From: Macrostomum hystrix
Lineage: Eukaryota > Platyhelminthes > Macrostomidae
Direction: 5' to 3'
Assembly (NCBI GenBank): GCA_950097015.1
Contig: CATNEN010000032.1
Span: 930,001 to 994,000, forward strand
Length of the DNA: 64,000 nt
The translations under genes were made by a program, and so were the position numbers. Below, in pieces: positions 20,701 through 33,352 of this stretch; positions within the stretch are counted from its first letter, which is position 1, and every line of letters begins with the position of its first letter. The notes under the pieces are model-generated. The model made no database searches, had not been told where the DNA came from, and saw only the letters and a program-made list of their open reading frames with translations.

Positions 20701-23700
20701 CTTCTGGGCTATTACCTGGTGTTAAAGCAGGGAGAGATGAGATTAAGTCCACCGTATGGATCACATTTTCCACACTTTACGATCAACTAACTTTCAACTA
20801 GTTGATTCTATCAACTTTCAACTACGATCAACTAACTAAGCTGTTCGACGTCAGCATCGTCGGGATATTCAGCGGTTATTGTCGAATACCCTGGTGACAA
20901 GGAAAAATAAAACTTGCGCTGTTTAAACCTGTATGGCGAACCCCATTGGTTCAATAATGTAATAAATGACAATATAGTCAATACAGTATAATAAACACAA
21001 TGGTTACATGCAGTGGCGCAACCAGGTTTTGCCTTAGGGGGGGCGGTCTTTGCGTACATTGCCCTTTGCGTACATTGCCCCGCGGGTCGAAGGGGGGCGG
21101 CCGCCAGGTGGAGCGCGCTCTATTTCGCGGTTTTCGCCCACCATTCCTGGGCTAATTTCAAGGGCCGGTAGGGTAGGGCCCAGACGATTTAAAAGGTTTA
21201 AAAAATCCGAACGCACGCACGATTATAATGAAAGCTTGAAAATTAATATATGACCAATGGTCTTGGACTTGGTCTTTGGTCTATGTACGTTGGACTTGGG
21301 GGACAGGGAATGAGATAAGGTAATAATTATTAAGAAGCGTCTTGGCTTGCCCTTTGCGTACATTGCCCCCGCGGGCCGAAGGGGGCGGCCGCCCCCCCTG
21401 GTTGCGCCACTGGTTACATGATAACATTTTGTGATCAGAAAATGCATGCCTATATTGGTGGCTTTTGCCACTAAACACCCCGACGAGAATTTTACGTCGA
21501 ATCTTTGAATATGTCGACGATGCTGATGTTTCGAGACTCTGTAAGTTGTTTCAAACAATAGAGCAGAAAATATTAGCTCGCAGTCTGTGTTCTGGATTTT
21601 CATGGCAATTGGTTGAATATTTTAAGAGCTACAGAAAAAGAAAAAAATGTGCGTATTTTAAATACCCCGTTGTTTTTCTACTGTTAAAAATCTCAAATCA
21701 ATGAGATAAAATTTGCAGATCAATAGTTCCATATCTACGGGAAGACAATTTTTAAATTATTAGGAAATAGAAAAGATAGTATATAAAAATAACACTTAGC
21801 GTAGATGGGTCAGATCTACAGTGGCACTGCCGCAGCTATTGCAGTGGAGGTTTCCACACCTAATCGAGATTTCTACCCCAGCTAATGTTGCTACGCATGT
21901 TAGCAACAGCTGTGTGAAAAAAGCTTAAAAAGGATTTCCTTAGGCTCAGATTCGAACTTAGGACCTCTCGTTCTGAAGTCTGAAGCTCTAAAAACAGGGT
22001 CTGTCTGCGATTTTCATTCCCAAATTTATAGGGGAACAAAGTTACCATAGAAGAGATTCTATCCCAAGTAGGGAGGATGTCACAAATTGTCACTTACCTT
22101 CTTCATCTGGGCCTCCCGCTTGCTAGTTGCCAGGGCGTCCCTGGCCTTCCTGAGCGCGATACGGTCGGCCGATTCTACTGGCGCCTCGCCTAAACGCTGC
22201 TCCAAATCTCTTAGGCGGGATTCGAACTCGCGCACTCTCAAATCGGCCTGCTTAGTCTCCTCTTTGGATTTGACAGCTTCGGCTTCGGCTCGATTGCGAA
22301 ACGTCCTGGAAGCGTAGTTGTACTGCAGCGGCTTGTACAGGCAGGACAGCAGCATGCGGGTCTGCACCTTCTTGCCCTGGATGTACACCTTCATGCGCGG
22401 ATCGATGTACATTATTGAGACGTAGTGGCGCAGCGACTTGCGCTCCGGCGGCTGGCTGAGGAGTTACAATGACGGAAGCAGCGATTGTACTACCCTTAGT
22501 AGCCATGATTGAGAAATTTTATATTTGGGGCTGTTTAGCAATAGGCAGCTAAAACAAGAAGTGAAATTCTGCCCATTACACTAACCCTTAAGCACACAAA
22601 TGTGTGTCCATCTACCCCGAAATTTTCTTTGTCAGGCAGTGTACAATCTCACTAGATCATGGAGGTTGGTCTTCGCGGATGCAAATCGCACGACAAGCCA
22701 TCAAGCCTTCTCCGCTGCTGCGCCGCGAATAAAATAGCTTAGCGGGTACCTGCCTATGAAACCTTTCTCCCCACTCCCTGCCTGAGTCTCATAACTACTA
22801 GTCTGAATATAAAATCTGTGGTTCCCAATCTCACTCAGTCTCCGAGTAGATGCCCAGCTCGGCTTCGTCCTCATATTCCGGACTGGCCAGCAGGACGTCG
22901 GTGGCATCAGTTGTGACATCCAACTCGGGCTGGCCATTGTCCAACAGTTTGATATTGTAGATCATTAGCAGAGTTCCGCTGCTGCCCTCCGCAATCTTAT
23001 CGAATTGGGCCAAGAACTCCGCCTCGGTTTTGAACGGCGAGTATTTATAAATGACAGACATTTCAGTCTGGTGCCGCTCAGCCGCCGTGGGATCTTCGGC
23101 TAGGTCGTAGAGTGGCTGCTTGGTGTCCGCCCTGAAGCAGGGCAGTGGCACAATCACTTCGTCTAGGCTCTCGGCTTCGTGGAATGTTCTAGACAGGAAT
23201 AGAGCGCTCATGGTGTCCTCCTTTTTAGTGAACAGGATGAGGTCATTGCCAATGCGCATGGAGCCAGATTTCAGTCCGTTGCCGTACATGCCGATGGCGC
23301 TGCTGTCGTCTGAGCGCTTGGCCGAGCGACCAAACGTAATGATGTCCTTGGTCTCCTGGGGATCCATGCCGCAGCCGTTGTCCCGCAGGCAGAGCATGTA
23401 GCCGCCGCGCAGTTCCGTATTGTTCACTGTTGAACATTTCAATATTGGTCTTGTCAAACACTACACTCACTACTCGCAGTAGGATACGACGGAACAGTCA
23501 GAGAAACCCGCTAGGAATGAGAAACAACCCATAGAACAACATGGAAACCCATTATGATAATGAGAAATAACCCATAGAATAACATGGAAACCCATTATGA
23601 TAATGAGAAATAACCCATAGAATAACAGGGAAGCGCATTATGATAATGAGAAAAAACCCATAGAACAACATGGAAACCGATTATGATAATGAGAAACAAC

Positions 23701-24283
23701 CCATAGAACAACATGGAAACCCATTATGATAATGAGAAACAACCCTTAGAATAACATGGAAACCCATTATGATAATGAGAAACAACCCTTAGAATAACAT
23801 GGAAACCCATTATGATAATGAGAAACAACCCATAGAACAACATGCAAAACCATATGATAATGAGAAATAAACCATAGAAAAACAGGGAAACGCAAGACGC
23901 TTGCAAACAGCAAAAACACAAGCATTATAGAATTTGCATGTAAGAAGACAAATTTTAAAGCCAAATCATATTAAACATACCCGTATATATGTCCAACTCT
24001 GTGGCTCGAGCATCTCTAAAGTGATAAATGTATTGTATAGATGCTTTCGTATATAAGGGAGTCCATTTAATTTCTAATGTGTAATACTCTCTTACCTGGC
24101 ATTGTCAATTAGCTCAGCAATGGCACCAAATAGAAATTCATGAGTAGTTCTGCAAATTATCATAATTAGGAGCAATTTTATGAAATAGCCAAGAAGTTTT
24201 AATCAATAGAAATAAAATACTTACGAATTTGTATGCAAATACTCAAAGCTCAGCTGTGCTTTATTTAGCGATGAGTAGCTCAT
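17707..24283 (-). CDS. MORC2: MORC2-like chromatin-silencing ATPase (963 aa, 9 exons)
   Basis: Nuclear GHKL ATPase; in vertebrates MORC2 compacts chromatin with the HUSH complex. Minus-strand exons: 24283-24225, 24149-24096, 24015-23981, 23426-22835, 22455-22098, 20715-20218, 19814-18930, 18556-18365, 17925-17707. Phases agree throughout and give 963 residues (human 1032). ATPase motifs: ELIDNARDA (Asn36, Mg-ATP ligand), [22 protein letters not shown], then FTKKEDTM and [10 protein letters not shown]. Next come [13 protein letters not shown], a coiled coil (~270-360), FGVNLEQRN, and a CW zinc finger (~511-554: [22 protein letters not shown]). An acidic/Gln/Pro-rich linker and a C-terminal [13 protein letters not shown] region close the protein. 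The exon 6/7 intron uses a GC donor inside the CW finger; exon 3 is only 35 bp. Confidence 0.93.
17995..18290. repeat. ~24-bp degenerate repeat in a MORC2 intron
   Basis: Diverged copies of TAAGGGATAAATTGCAGGTT plus CTTT, inside intron 17926-18364 between the last two exons. The divergence suggests an older array than its neighbours. Confidence 0.8.
18615..18785. repeat. 22-bp minisatellite in a MORC2 intron
   Basis: Seven or eight copies of CTGACAGTCAGCATCTCCCT plus TT, inside intron 18557-18929. It is almost homogeneous apart from CCTT/CTTT variation. Confidence 0.9.
21011..21412. mobile_element. hAT-like MITE in a MORC2 intron
   Basis: 402-bp non-autonomous element in the intron 20716-22097. 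Terminal inverted repeats are CAGTGGCGCAACCAGG at both ends. It is flanked by a perfect 8-bp target duplication GTTACATG (21003-21010 and 21413-21420), the hAT hallmark. Inside both ends is a GC-rich block with TTTGCGTACATTGCCC and a GGGGGCGGCCGCC run. It carries no transposase. Confidence 0.88.
21935..22025 (-). mobile_element. Possible SINE relic with a B box
   Basis: On the minus strand, AGGTCCTAAGTTCGAATCTG resembles a pol III B box and lies next to a short tRNA-like arm. No A box or tail could be matched, so this is a weak call. It lies in the same MORC2 intron as the MITE. Confidence 0.25.
23505..23890. repeat. 43-bp minisatellite in a MORC2 intron
   Basis: About nine copies of a 43-bp unit, GAAACAACCCATAGAACAAC then ATGGAAACCCATTATGATAA then TGA, inside intron 23427-23980. 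Units differ at a few positions (CATAGAAT, CTTAGAAT, GGGAAGCGC). Confidence 0.93.
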
Positions 24284-25407
24284 TGCAATGCCAATTGGGG
24301 ATTATTAATCAAGGCTGGAATATGATCAGAAAGGCTTGGAGAAGAAACTATGAAATACATACAATACTATTGATTTGAAGAAAAAAGAACAAAATATAGT
24401 AACAAAATATGAAAATAATTGAGAAGTTAAAACAAAGGACAAACTCAGAAATCAAAATGCTAAAAAATTATAATTATGTTAAAAGTATTCTGCATCTCTT
24501 TTGTTCTTTTGCATACATTATAACATTAACTTTACAGAGATTTGCCTAGGTAATATTTGTAGAACTTATGATGCCTGGATATATAAGAACTAAAGTATTT
24601 ATTATTTCATTGAACTGCAATGTACATTATCTTTCTGAGTTAAAATTAGTATGAAGTTTGCACTAGTTGCACTATTAACAGACAAGAAGCCTGATTGGTC
24701 AATACAGAATTTGAATTAAGATAAATAATATTATGATTTACTAAAATGTATATTTCAATTAAAAAAAATGCATTTTTTATCCATACATAGTTTACAAGTG
24801 TTGGCCTAACATAATGAATTTAAATTCGAAAAAAATATTTTGTTTGATTTTCTCATATCTGCTTTAGAGATTAAGGCAATATTCTAGTTTTTTACATTTA
24901 ATAAATTCATACAAGACAAAAATGTTGTTTTCAGTCAACAAACAACTAACAAAAAACCAAAAAGCCACTTGATGTCAGAGTGATATTTATATTTCAGATT
25001 ACATATTAGTGTGCCAACGAGAAAAACATACTCTGATTGCACTCCACTATCAGATTGAAGGGTTTAAGTTGTATAGATCCTCAGCATTGTAGGCCTGTAA
25101 CAAGAATGATAGTAGTCAGTGCCATAGGACATCTAGCCTGATTGCTAAGAATAATTAATCATCTAACTTTCTGTCTTTCCTACACCTATTATTTCTTTCT
25201 TAGGGTCTTGCCATAGACAAAACCATACACTGACATATCCACCACTACTTGGCAATAGACAGCAATGGCACATCATAAAAAACTTATGCAAATTATTTAC
25301 TTTGTTAAACCTTGAGAAAGTCATTACATTGGTTAAAATATTAATTTTGTTTTGCACAACTATTGGTTTATTTTCAAACACATGCAAAAGCCAATTTATA
25401 GATCTAT
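24284..25407. other. AT-rich intergenic region upstream of MORC2
   Basis: Expected to contain the MORC2 5' UTR and promoter on the minus strand. No gene, array or clear core promoter motif is recognised. Confidence 0.4.
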
Positions 25408-25416
25408 ATATTTATT

Positions 25417-25925
25417 GGCAATGCTTATCCCCATGGTACTGTAGAAATAATTTTTGTCTTATTCCTACGGTACCGTGGGAATAATTTCCTGCTTATCCGC
25501 ATGGCACACTGACGAGATAGCTGTCCTATCTTCAAAATATTCCGTGGGAATAATTTCCTGCTTATCCACATGGCACACTGATGAGATAGCTGTCCTATCA
25601 TCTATCTTTTTATCATGATTGCAATTTTCCTTTTTTCTTCTGGTTTTTAAAAGCAAGTAAACAAATTAAAGTTTTCTGCTTTTTTCACAAGTAGTTACCC
25701 AATACGGCGGTCCGTGGAAATGCCGAAACTGACGAAACGGGCCGAAACAAACCGAAACGGACCGAAACGGACCGAAACGGACCGAAACGGACCGAAACAA
25801 ACCGAAACGGACCGAAACGGACCGAAACAAACCGAAACGGACCGAAACGGACCGAAACAAACCGAAACGGACCAACTGGAACCTGAAAATGACAAAATTA
25901 TTGATCGAGGGCAAACTATGGCTGA
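25417..25925 (+). repeat. Left MULE terminal inverted repeat with 10-bp array
   Basis: The outer ~190 bp matches the right end. It includes two copies (only one shared in exact order) of a TTCCTGCTTATCCGCATGGC motif followed by a GATAGCTGTCCTATC segment. An AT-rich unmatched stretch follows, then GTCCGTGGAAATGCCGAAAC and about fourteen copies of ACCGAAACGG or ACCGAAACAA up to 25870. Confidence 0.9.
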
Positions 25926-26320
25926 TTAAAGCATCCGCCGTGCAAAGTGAAGCAACATCGGTGTGAGGGAGTGCGATCAATAGCTACCGTACGTGCGATA
26001 TTAGGGTGTGTGTTTTCTGTATTTTGTAATGCCGTTGCAGTTGCATATATCGAGTCGTCATTGCCTTTGTGCTTAGAATAGAATTTCAACCCTTGCTTAT
26101 TGTATACTATTACGGGTCGTTTTAAAAGAAGCTTCAGTTTACATACCATACGCTTTTTCAAATCAATCGTGAGTTCTTTGTGCAACACTTTGTTTAAACT
26201 AACTTACAGGAGCAGTTAACAAATTAAACTTACAGTATTCGATTTTGGACCGCCACGTGCAGACTATCAAATCACCAAGCCACATTTCAATCAAGACGGT
26301 AAAGATCCTAGCAGTGTGCT

Positions 26321-29300
26321 ATGAGGATTCGGAGTCCTATGTACCCCTGCACTGGGTGTGGTCTTGAATGCGCTGACGATACAATCTATTGTTGTGGATG
26401 CCAGTGTTGGAGCCATCGAACATGTCTTGCAATGAGCGAAGTGTTGTTTGCTAAGTGGGATTCCTCAAATGCAGACTTCCTTTGTCCCACGTGTGTCCAC
26501 ATCAACGATGGAGGATATGACATTCAGGGTGCTCTCTCTAGGTGAGTAAATGCTGTAGTGTGGTCTTCATATTAAATTCACAAAATTCTATTGCTGCAGG
26601 GGCCTCGTGGCCTAATCACAGTGCTGTGCCCCACCAGATGTATATAAAATTATACATTTTGTCTATCTTAAGATTCTTCCCTTATGACTTATGCTAGTCC
26701 CTAGGCCTATGACTTGCATCTTGATTAGAATCAAATTGATGTTCTTTGTGGTAGTGCTAGAGAGAGTAGACCTTACAAATGGTGGGCTTTAGAGTTCTGC
26801 CATAGCTATGGATATGTCTATGAGAAGTTACAGATATGGATTTTTTCATAAAAGATATGGATATGGATAGGCTATGGGAAAATTAAGAGGTTATGGATAT
26901 AGATATGGATATGGGAAAATTTTAGTTATGGTGGAACTGAACTCTAGTGGGCTTCTTCATCAACAGTGATATAAAATGGTGGAAAGCATATTCTATAAAA
27001 ATAGAGAATGGGGTAAAAGTCATCAACCAAACAAGAAATCAATGATTTTATATATTCAACCTTTTATTAAACTTTCAGTATGCTTCATATCAAAGTGAAG
27101 CTAACCCAAAGTTGCAGAAAGTTAATATTTTTCTTTTGAAGAATATTGTTTTATCCAAAGCAGTTAATTAAGTTGAAAGAGGTAATAGACCACTTTCTAT
27201 CAAAACCAAGCAACAATTTTCATGCATTGTCAAGCTGAACAAAGAATCCGATGTTCTGTTTTTCATTTTGGCATAGTAAAGGCATCATAGAACTTGAAAT
27301 ATCATAACAAATGAATAAAATAGTTAGGAAGAATCACATGAAAGATAAATATGACTTTCATTTCTCTTGAATGGTTTGGTTGATGTTTTACCCTAAGGGC
27401 TTTTGATAAAAAAATGGGAAAAAAATATATACTGTACTTAGTAGTATAGTAGTAAGCAGTAAGTAGTTGCAAAGGAAAACTAAAACTTCAACTTCACTGT
27501 CATATGACATATTCAAGGAATTACTCATATCTGGATCATTTTTCTACATTCTCTTAATAGATTACATGCAATTCTAAATGTATCATAAAGCTCAGATTGA
27601 GAACTGCTACAGTCTGCTATAGTGCATGATAGAAATCTTGATAAACTTGTATAAAGCATTTCCAGTGGATTTTGCAAGTCAGCTAGCTCAAATTCAACAT
27701 AAAAGTTGCTACTTTCTTTTGTTTCAACAATTTCAGGCTACAGACTTCAGTGGCTATGTCTGCTAGTGAGCGCGAACAACTTCTGCTGGCGACATACTTT
27801 GTAGAACCACAACTTCAAGAGGTCATCTTTGGAAATGCTGGCACCGATAAGACTGGTACTGATGATATTGCCAAGAAGATTTTGCTGCTGTTCCAGCCAT
27901 GTGTACTCAATTTGTACCACCCTGCAGCTGTTGCTGGGGATGGCAACTGTTTTTATCGTGCAGCCTCCCTGGCTCTCTATGGCACACAGGAGCACCATCT
28001 GTACCTTCGTTTGCGAATTGGGCTAGAGTTGATTGACAACAGATCATTCTATGATTTGGAAGCAGCAAACTTTACTGATCTAATAAATGACTGTCGGATC
28101 TATACACCACCATTTCTAGATGTAATGATGAGTGCTGTTACTCCTGGCTCCTATGCAGAGATGATTCACTTCTTTGCACTGAGTGCTGCCATTGGTAAAG
28201 CGATTCAGTCATATCATCCACCAAATGCTCTTATTTCTTGTGACCAGCATCCATACACACGCCTTGTGTGTGGTCGTGGTGTCCGCCGTCCATGCAGTCC
28301 GGTAATCACATTAATGTGGTCTCACTTTTCGCACGTTCCAGCCAAGGCAACTGCACTCGTTGCGAACCATGTCATTCCACTCATACGAATAGTCGATGCA
28401 ACACATGAGTCACCAACAAGTGTTGAGATGGATGAGGAGGGGGCAGAGGACTATAGTGAGAACTCACGAGTTGACGACTCGAGGAATGATGGCGAAAAGG
28501 ATGGTGAAGTTGGGAGTGACGAAGGTGAGTCGCATGCGAGGAGGGCTGAAGAGAAGAATGCGCAGGAAAGTGAAGAGGCAGCGAATGACAATGGTGCTGG
28601 AGTGGGGGACAAGGACAAGACGCGTTCGCAGAAGTCAAAGAAGAAGAAAGGCACAAAGAGAGAGAATGAAGCTGCAGGCGATGATGCTGGGGTGGAGGAG
28701 AGTGGCGCTTCAAGTTCGCAGAAGTCAAAGAAGAAGAAAGGCACAAAGAGAGAGAATGAAGCTGCAGGCGATGATGCTGGGGTGGAGGAGAGTGGCGCTT
28801 CAAGTTCGCAGAAGTCAAAGAAGAAGAAAGGCACAAAGAGAGAGAATGAAGCTGCAGGCGATGATGCTGGGGTGGAGGAGAGTGGCGCTTCAAGTTCGCA
28901 GAAGTCAAAGAAGAAGAAAGGCACAAAGAGAGAGAATGAAGCTGCAGGCGATGATGCTGGGGTGGAGGAGAATGGCACTTCAAGTTCGCAGAAGTCAAAA
29001 AGAAAGAAGTACAAGGACACAAGAAGAAGAGCGGACGAATCAATGAGCACCGATGATGAGAAGCAATCCAATTCTGACTCAGATCCAAAGAATGCAAAGA
29101 GGAAGAATGATTACATCGCCGACGAGTCAAACCTGTTTACTGATTATGGAACTGATTCTAGTCTACCAGGAGGAAAATTCATGTCTGGCCAAAAAGTTTA
29201 TGAGGTTTTGACTACAACCGGGATAGAGAATGCCCTAAAATCAGTTCCGACTGGAAAAAAGGACAATGTATACTTCGTGGTTGACAACACTGACAATATA

Positions 29301-30962
29301 CAGCGTCGACTGGGTGGCAAGAAAAGCCTTTTTTGGGATGACTGTGGAGCGTGGGTCTCATCAAATTCGCCTACTATTAGAGTTCCATATTTATGTGCAA
29401 GTAATCGTCTTGGATCTCGATTGCATCGTAAAGAAGAAAAATACTGCACTGAATTTCAGTGCAGTAACAAACGCTACTATGTTCCACTATCTCCACAGCC
29501 ATTGAAGGAAGACGTTGTTACTTTTGTGCACCATTATTCAAGTTTGAAATTTGGCTCACAATCTGCTTCGAGCTATCGTCGCCGGATTACTTGGATTGAG
29601 AGTGCAGCACACTCAATTGCCATTTTTGAATACGCAGGTACATTCCCAGGACACAAGCAGCATGGGAACGATAGTGCAGAAGATTCACACTTCATTCGAA
29701 CACCAGAAGAAACTATACAGAAAATGAAGGAGATGCTGAAGTCGCTTCCACCTAGAGAAGTTTATGCTAAGTTAGTGAAGGACAATTTGGAAGAGAGTGA
29801 GAAGTCTCCTCGTAATCTTCAACAAGTAAGAGATGCAAATCGTAAAAATGCTTCGGGGCACAGGGTGCCATTCGCAAACCCTGCAGACGAGTGGTTGGCT
29901 GTCGTTGAAATGCTTCAAATGAATGAATTTGTACGACATGTAATTCACCCACATGGAAGGCCGCCTTGCGCTGTTCTGTACACAGATAAGCAACTGCGAG
30001 ACGTTAAAGAATTCTGCTGCGGTTCCAACGCAAGTGTACTGTCATTCGACAAAACATACAATCTGGGCTCTGTTTTTGTTACCCCTAGTTCGTATCAGAA
30101 CTTGGCTTTGTATCGCAAATCAACAGGAGATACCCCCATTTTTATGGGGCCAATCTTTTTACATGGCAATTCTGATGCCACGACATATAACTACTTCTTC
30201 AGCCATTTATCTTTGATGCTGGAACATTCACCTCAAAAGAAGATTATTCTTGGATCGGATGCTGAGCTGGGGATGCGTAAGGCAATGATGCATTCCTTTC
30301 CATACGCGTTTACAGTGGCATGTACAAAGCATTTGAAGGACAATGCCAAAAGGCAGCTATCAGACACATGTGGTGTTGATAAGTACGAACGAAAGAAAAT
30401 TATTTCACAAATTTTCGGTACACATGGACTTGCCAACTCTAATACAGTGACTGTTTTTGATGCTGCTGTGGCACAGCTTATACATGAAATGCGAAGTGCA
30501 ATCCCAGCATTTGCGAAATACTGTGCCTCACACGTGCTACCACTGTTGCGAGAAAGCATTGTCTGCGAGCGTCACTTGTGGACGACCAACAATGCTGAGT
30601 CGCTGAATCACGTTTTGAAGATGAAAATAAGTTGGACACCAAGAAACCTTCCTGACTTGATTTTTCGCTTGGAGGAGCTATCGAGGCAGCAGCATTTAGA
30701 AGCAGAAAGAGCTCTCATCGGCTTTGGCGAGTTTCGACTGTCCTGTATGTATGTACATCATCAAATCACTCTCGATGCTTGGAAGAAAATGTCAAAAAAA
30801 CAAAGAGATGCAGCTTTCCAAAAGTGCTTTCGAATGATTAAGGATGAAGGAGTGTTCACATCTACCAATGGCAGGTTCAAAACTATGAGGAAACCATCTG
30901 CTGGTAAGAAGCCCCACCAGAAGCGACGACAGAAGGCAGAGCGAGCGACTCAGTTTCGATAA
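26321..30962 (+). CDS. PHD-OTU-MULE transposase (1148 aa, 2 exons)
   Basis: Transposase of the surrounding element. Exon 1 is 26321-26541, exon 2 is 27737-30962 (donor AG|GTGAGT, acceptor TTTCAG|G, phase 2). Residues ~9-58 form a PHD-type zinc finger (CTGCGLEC, CCGCQCWSHRTC, LCPTC). Residues ~135-290 form an OTU cysteine-protease fold with AGDGNCFYRA (Asp142, Cys145) and a C-terminal ANHVIPL with the candidate His. Four perfect 30-residue Lys/Glu/Ala-rich repeats follow. The MULE catalytic domain carries LSFDKTYNLG (Asp), YQNLAL, LGSDAELG (Asp), CTKHLKDN and NNAESLNHVLK (Glu). The C-terminus is basic, suiting DNA or nuclear localisation. OTU could remove ubiquitin and PHD could read histone tails during integration; both are inference. 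The frame has no disruption. Confidence 0.88.
26542..27736 (+). other. Intron of the MULE transposase
   Basis: A 1195-bp intron with a degenerate TATGGATATGGATATGG stretch at about 26810-26930. No other feature is seen. Confidence 0.7.
28626..28985 (+). repeat. 90-bp coding tandem repeat in the transposase linker
   Basis: Four copies of a 90-bp unit plus a partial fifth. The copies are almost identical at the nucleotide level. They encode SSSQKSKKKKGTKREN then EAAGDDAGVEESGA. Near-identity of synonymous sites indicates recent expansion or homogenisation rather than selection on the protein alone. Confidence 0.93.
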
Positions 30963-32709
30963 ATGTGTCAGCTAATTTGACAATGACAGGAATAAGTGCA
31001 GCGCTGCATTTCTAGCTATATATTTGTGTGCTTAGTTCGAATATTCGTTTTTATCCCGATAGAAATCCCATGCACATGCCAGTGCCAGTGACCATCACAG
31101 TCTAAACCATATGACCATTTTTATAGACAGCGACGGTAATCCTACGACTGACTATCTAGTGTGCTTTGTATTTCCAATTATTGTTCATTTACTTACCCCT
31201 GCCTAACCATATTTCTACTGCACCAGCCACTTTTTGTTTACCATCTCATATGCAACTGTCTGACTGTTACAGTAAGTACATATAGGAATTTTTAAGTGTG
31301 CAAATAATTTTTTTGCCAGCTGTGTTTCCTACTATACATGTACTACTTACTAGCTGTATGATGCTGTCGTGGAAAGCTGTTTGCATTTGCATTTTATTTT
31401 ATCCTGCTTATTATGAATGTGATGTACTTCACATAAGGACCATTAGTCTTCAACTGCAACCTCAACTTCTATTTCATGCTAAACAACGTCTACCAGCCCA
31501 CCAGTGTCAACATGTTTTTTTGCTAAAGATGAATTTCAAAGCATTGGGCCAACATGATTCCAAACCACCCTTGCATTCATGCACTGTATCTTAAGTCCAT
31601 CAATTCAGATTCCCTTGCTGAGTGAACGGAGTCAAGTATAGTAAAACGCTAATTGATTACTTTACTGAGTAAGAAGTAAAGATTTTAGCTGCTGCAATTT
31701 AAGAGAGAGAGAGAGAGAGAAGTGCACAAGCACCGGAGCCTATCGGTTCTGGGTGGGCTATTCCCCTGGGTGGCTGCCACATTGAGAAGCACCTGACATT
31801 CTCTCAATAGCTTCATGGAAATTAATTTCTTCCTTTGGGATAAGTTTCCCAACCTACCTTACTTTCGTTCTGATTATTTTTGTATTGCTATCTGCTGCTT
31901 TTAGTTGTCGATTTTGCCTGACATTTCCTGCTGAAGAAACGCGTGAAAGATTTTTTACCATCTTTTGGATCGTCAGTTTTGCTTTATATACTGTAAGTCT
32001 TGCTGTCGGGTCGCACACTTTATTTTGCACCGCTGGCTTCCATGTGTACATTTTGGCGCTCACTGCATTTTTACATTATTCTTGCTTATAAGTTTTGCTT
32101 TTTCTGCTGTCGTTCTGCTGCTTTTAATCAATTTTTGCTATTCTCACTTGACTTGCCGATTTGTGCCGCTTTTAAATTGTGCCAGTAACGTTTTGTCAGC
32201 CCAACGGAATTGACTTTATAGATTCGTACTACCTGTCAGTGTCTTCACCTCGCTTTTATCAACCACAACCAAATTTATCAACCACATTGACTTTTATGTC
32301 TATGAAAGATGCTTTTTGCAAAAAAGGTTTTTGTTTGCCTTTTTCTTACCATCTCTTTGAGTCTCTTTGACTTGCTGAAATTAAACTGCTCTTAACTAAA
32401 CCGTTTTTCGAAAAAAACTTTCAATAATTTTATCTTACATTTTTTCGTTCCAAATTATTTTTAAAACGTATATCGGAGCGCAATGAGTAAAATCGATTAA
32501 CTACAGTATAAACATTCTATTACATGTACTTCAGCATCGTTGAAATTCTAGTGGAGTCGACCTTCGGCGGTATATAAATTTTCATCAATTCAGATACATG
32601 TATAGTTACTGCAAGCCTTGTGCCTTCGTGTTTTGAATTCGATTATGCTGTAAGATAGGCTTGTGCGGCCAATTCGCTACAGAGTATTAGCAATTCAATG
32701 CGCGCAATG
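30963..32709. other. Non-coding interior of the MULE
   Basis: 3' flank of the transposase, AT-rich, with a (GA)n run at 31686-31701. Several short open frames on both strands have no recognisable content and no consistent splice structure. Confidence 0.4.
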
Positions 32710-33352
32710 TTAATGTACTACGAGTACAACAATGTTTGGCTCTAGTTCGGATTTGATAGTTTCAAGAAGGTCATCGGCAAGAGAAGAGAAAGCGTTTGGG
32801 TAGTAGTCGACCAGACAGCGATCATTGACAAAGGATGTGGAGGTAAGACCCGAGGTGTTGATGGGCACTAGACCAAGTGGGCTTGGAGCGGCAGAAACAG
32901 CTTCCCCACTCACTACTCTCAAGATTGCCGGTACCGGTGCCAGAAGTTGAAGGCGAGGTCGGAGGAGTCGCAAATTCAGGTCTCGCGCCGTCGGCTCCAA
33001 CGGTACTGTCAGCCGAAGCGATGTCGGTGTCTATCTCGATCGGGGAGTCGTCTCGGAGGGTCGTCTCGGCGGTCTCAGCAGACTCGGCCGGGTGCTCAAC
33101 GATCTTCTCGTGACCGGAGTCGCTTGCACAGTTGGAATCGCTGGGACGGCCGGGGATCGAGGATCGCCCTGGTACGGCCTTAGGCTTCTTGGCGGCCGCT
33201 GCTGCTGCCGACTCTAGACTGGCACGGGAGTTCGACGGCCGCTGGCGCTTGGATGAAGTGGCTGGAGGGCCGGGGATGAGCTCTGCACCTGGCTTCTTCG
33301 ACGCCGATGCCGCTGAAGACCTGGCCGGAGGTCGACTGCCGTTGCTGCTCAT
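32710..33352 (-). CDS. Second MULE-borne coding region, Ser/Pro/Ala-rich (frame shift inside)
   Basis: On the minus strand, ATG at 33352 opens a frame beginning MSSNGSRPPARSSAASASKK, with KKPG and SSKRQRPS basic patches and a Thr/Ser/Glu-rich acidic part ending near GTGTGNL. Near 32915 the more protein-like reading moves to another frame (VSGEAVSAAPSPLGL, then SFVNDRCLVDYYPNAFSSL and ADDLLETIKSELEPNIVVL), which runs to a stop at 32710. A one-base change or short splice would join them. No family is recognised. Its location inside the transposon suggests an accessory protein or a captured exon. Confidence 0.45.
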
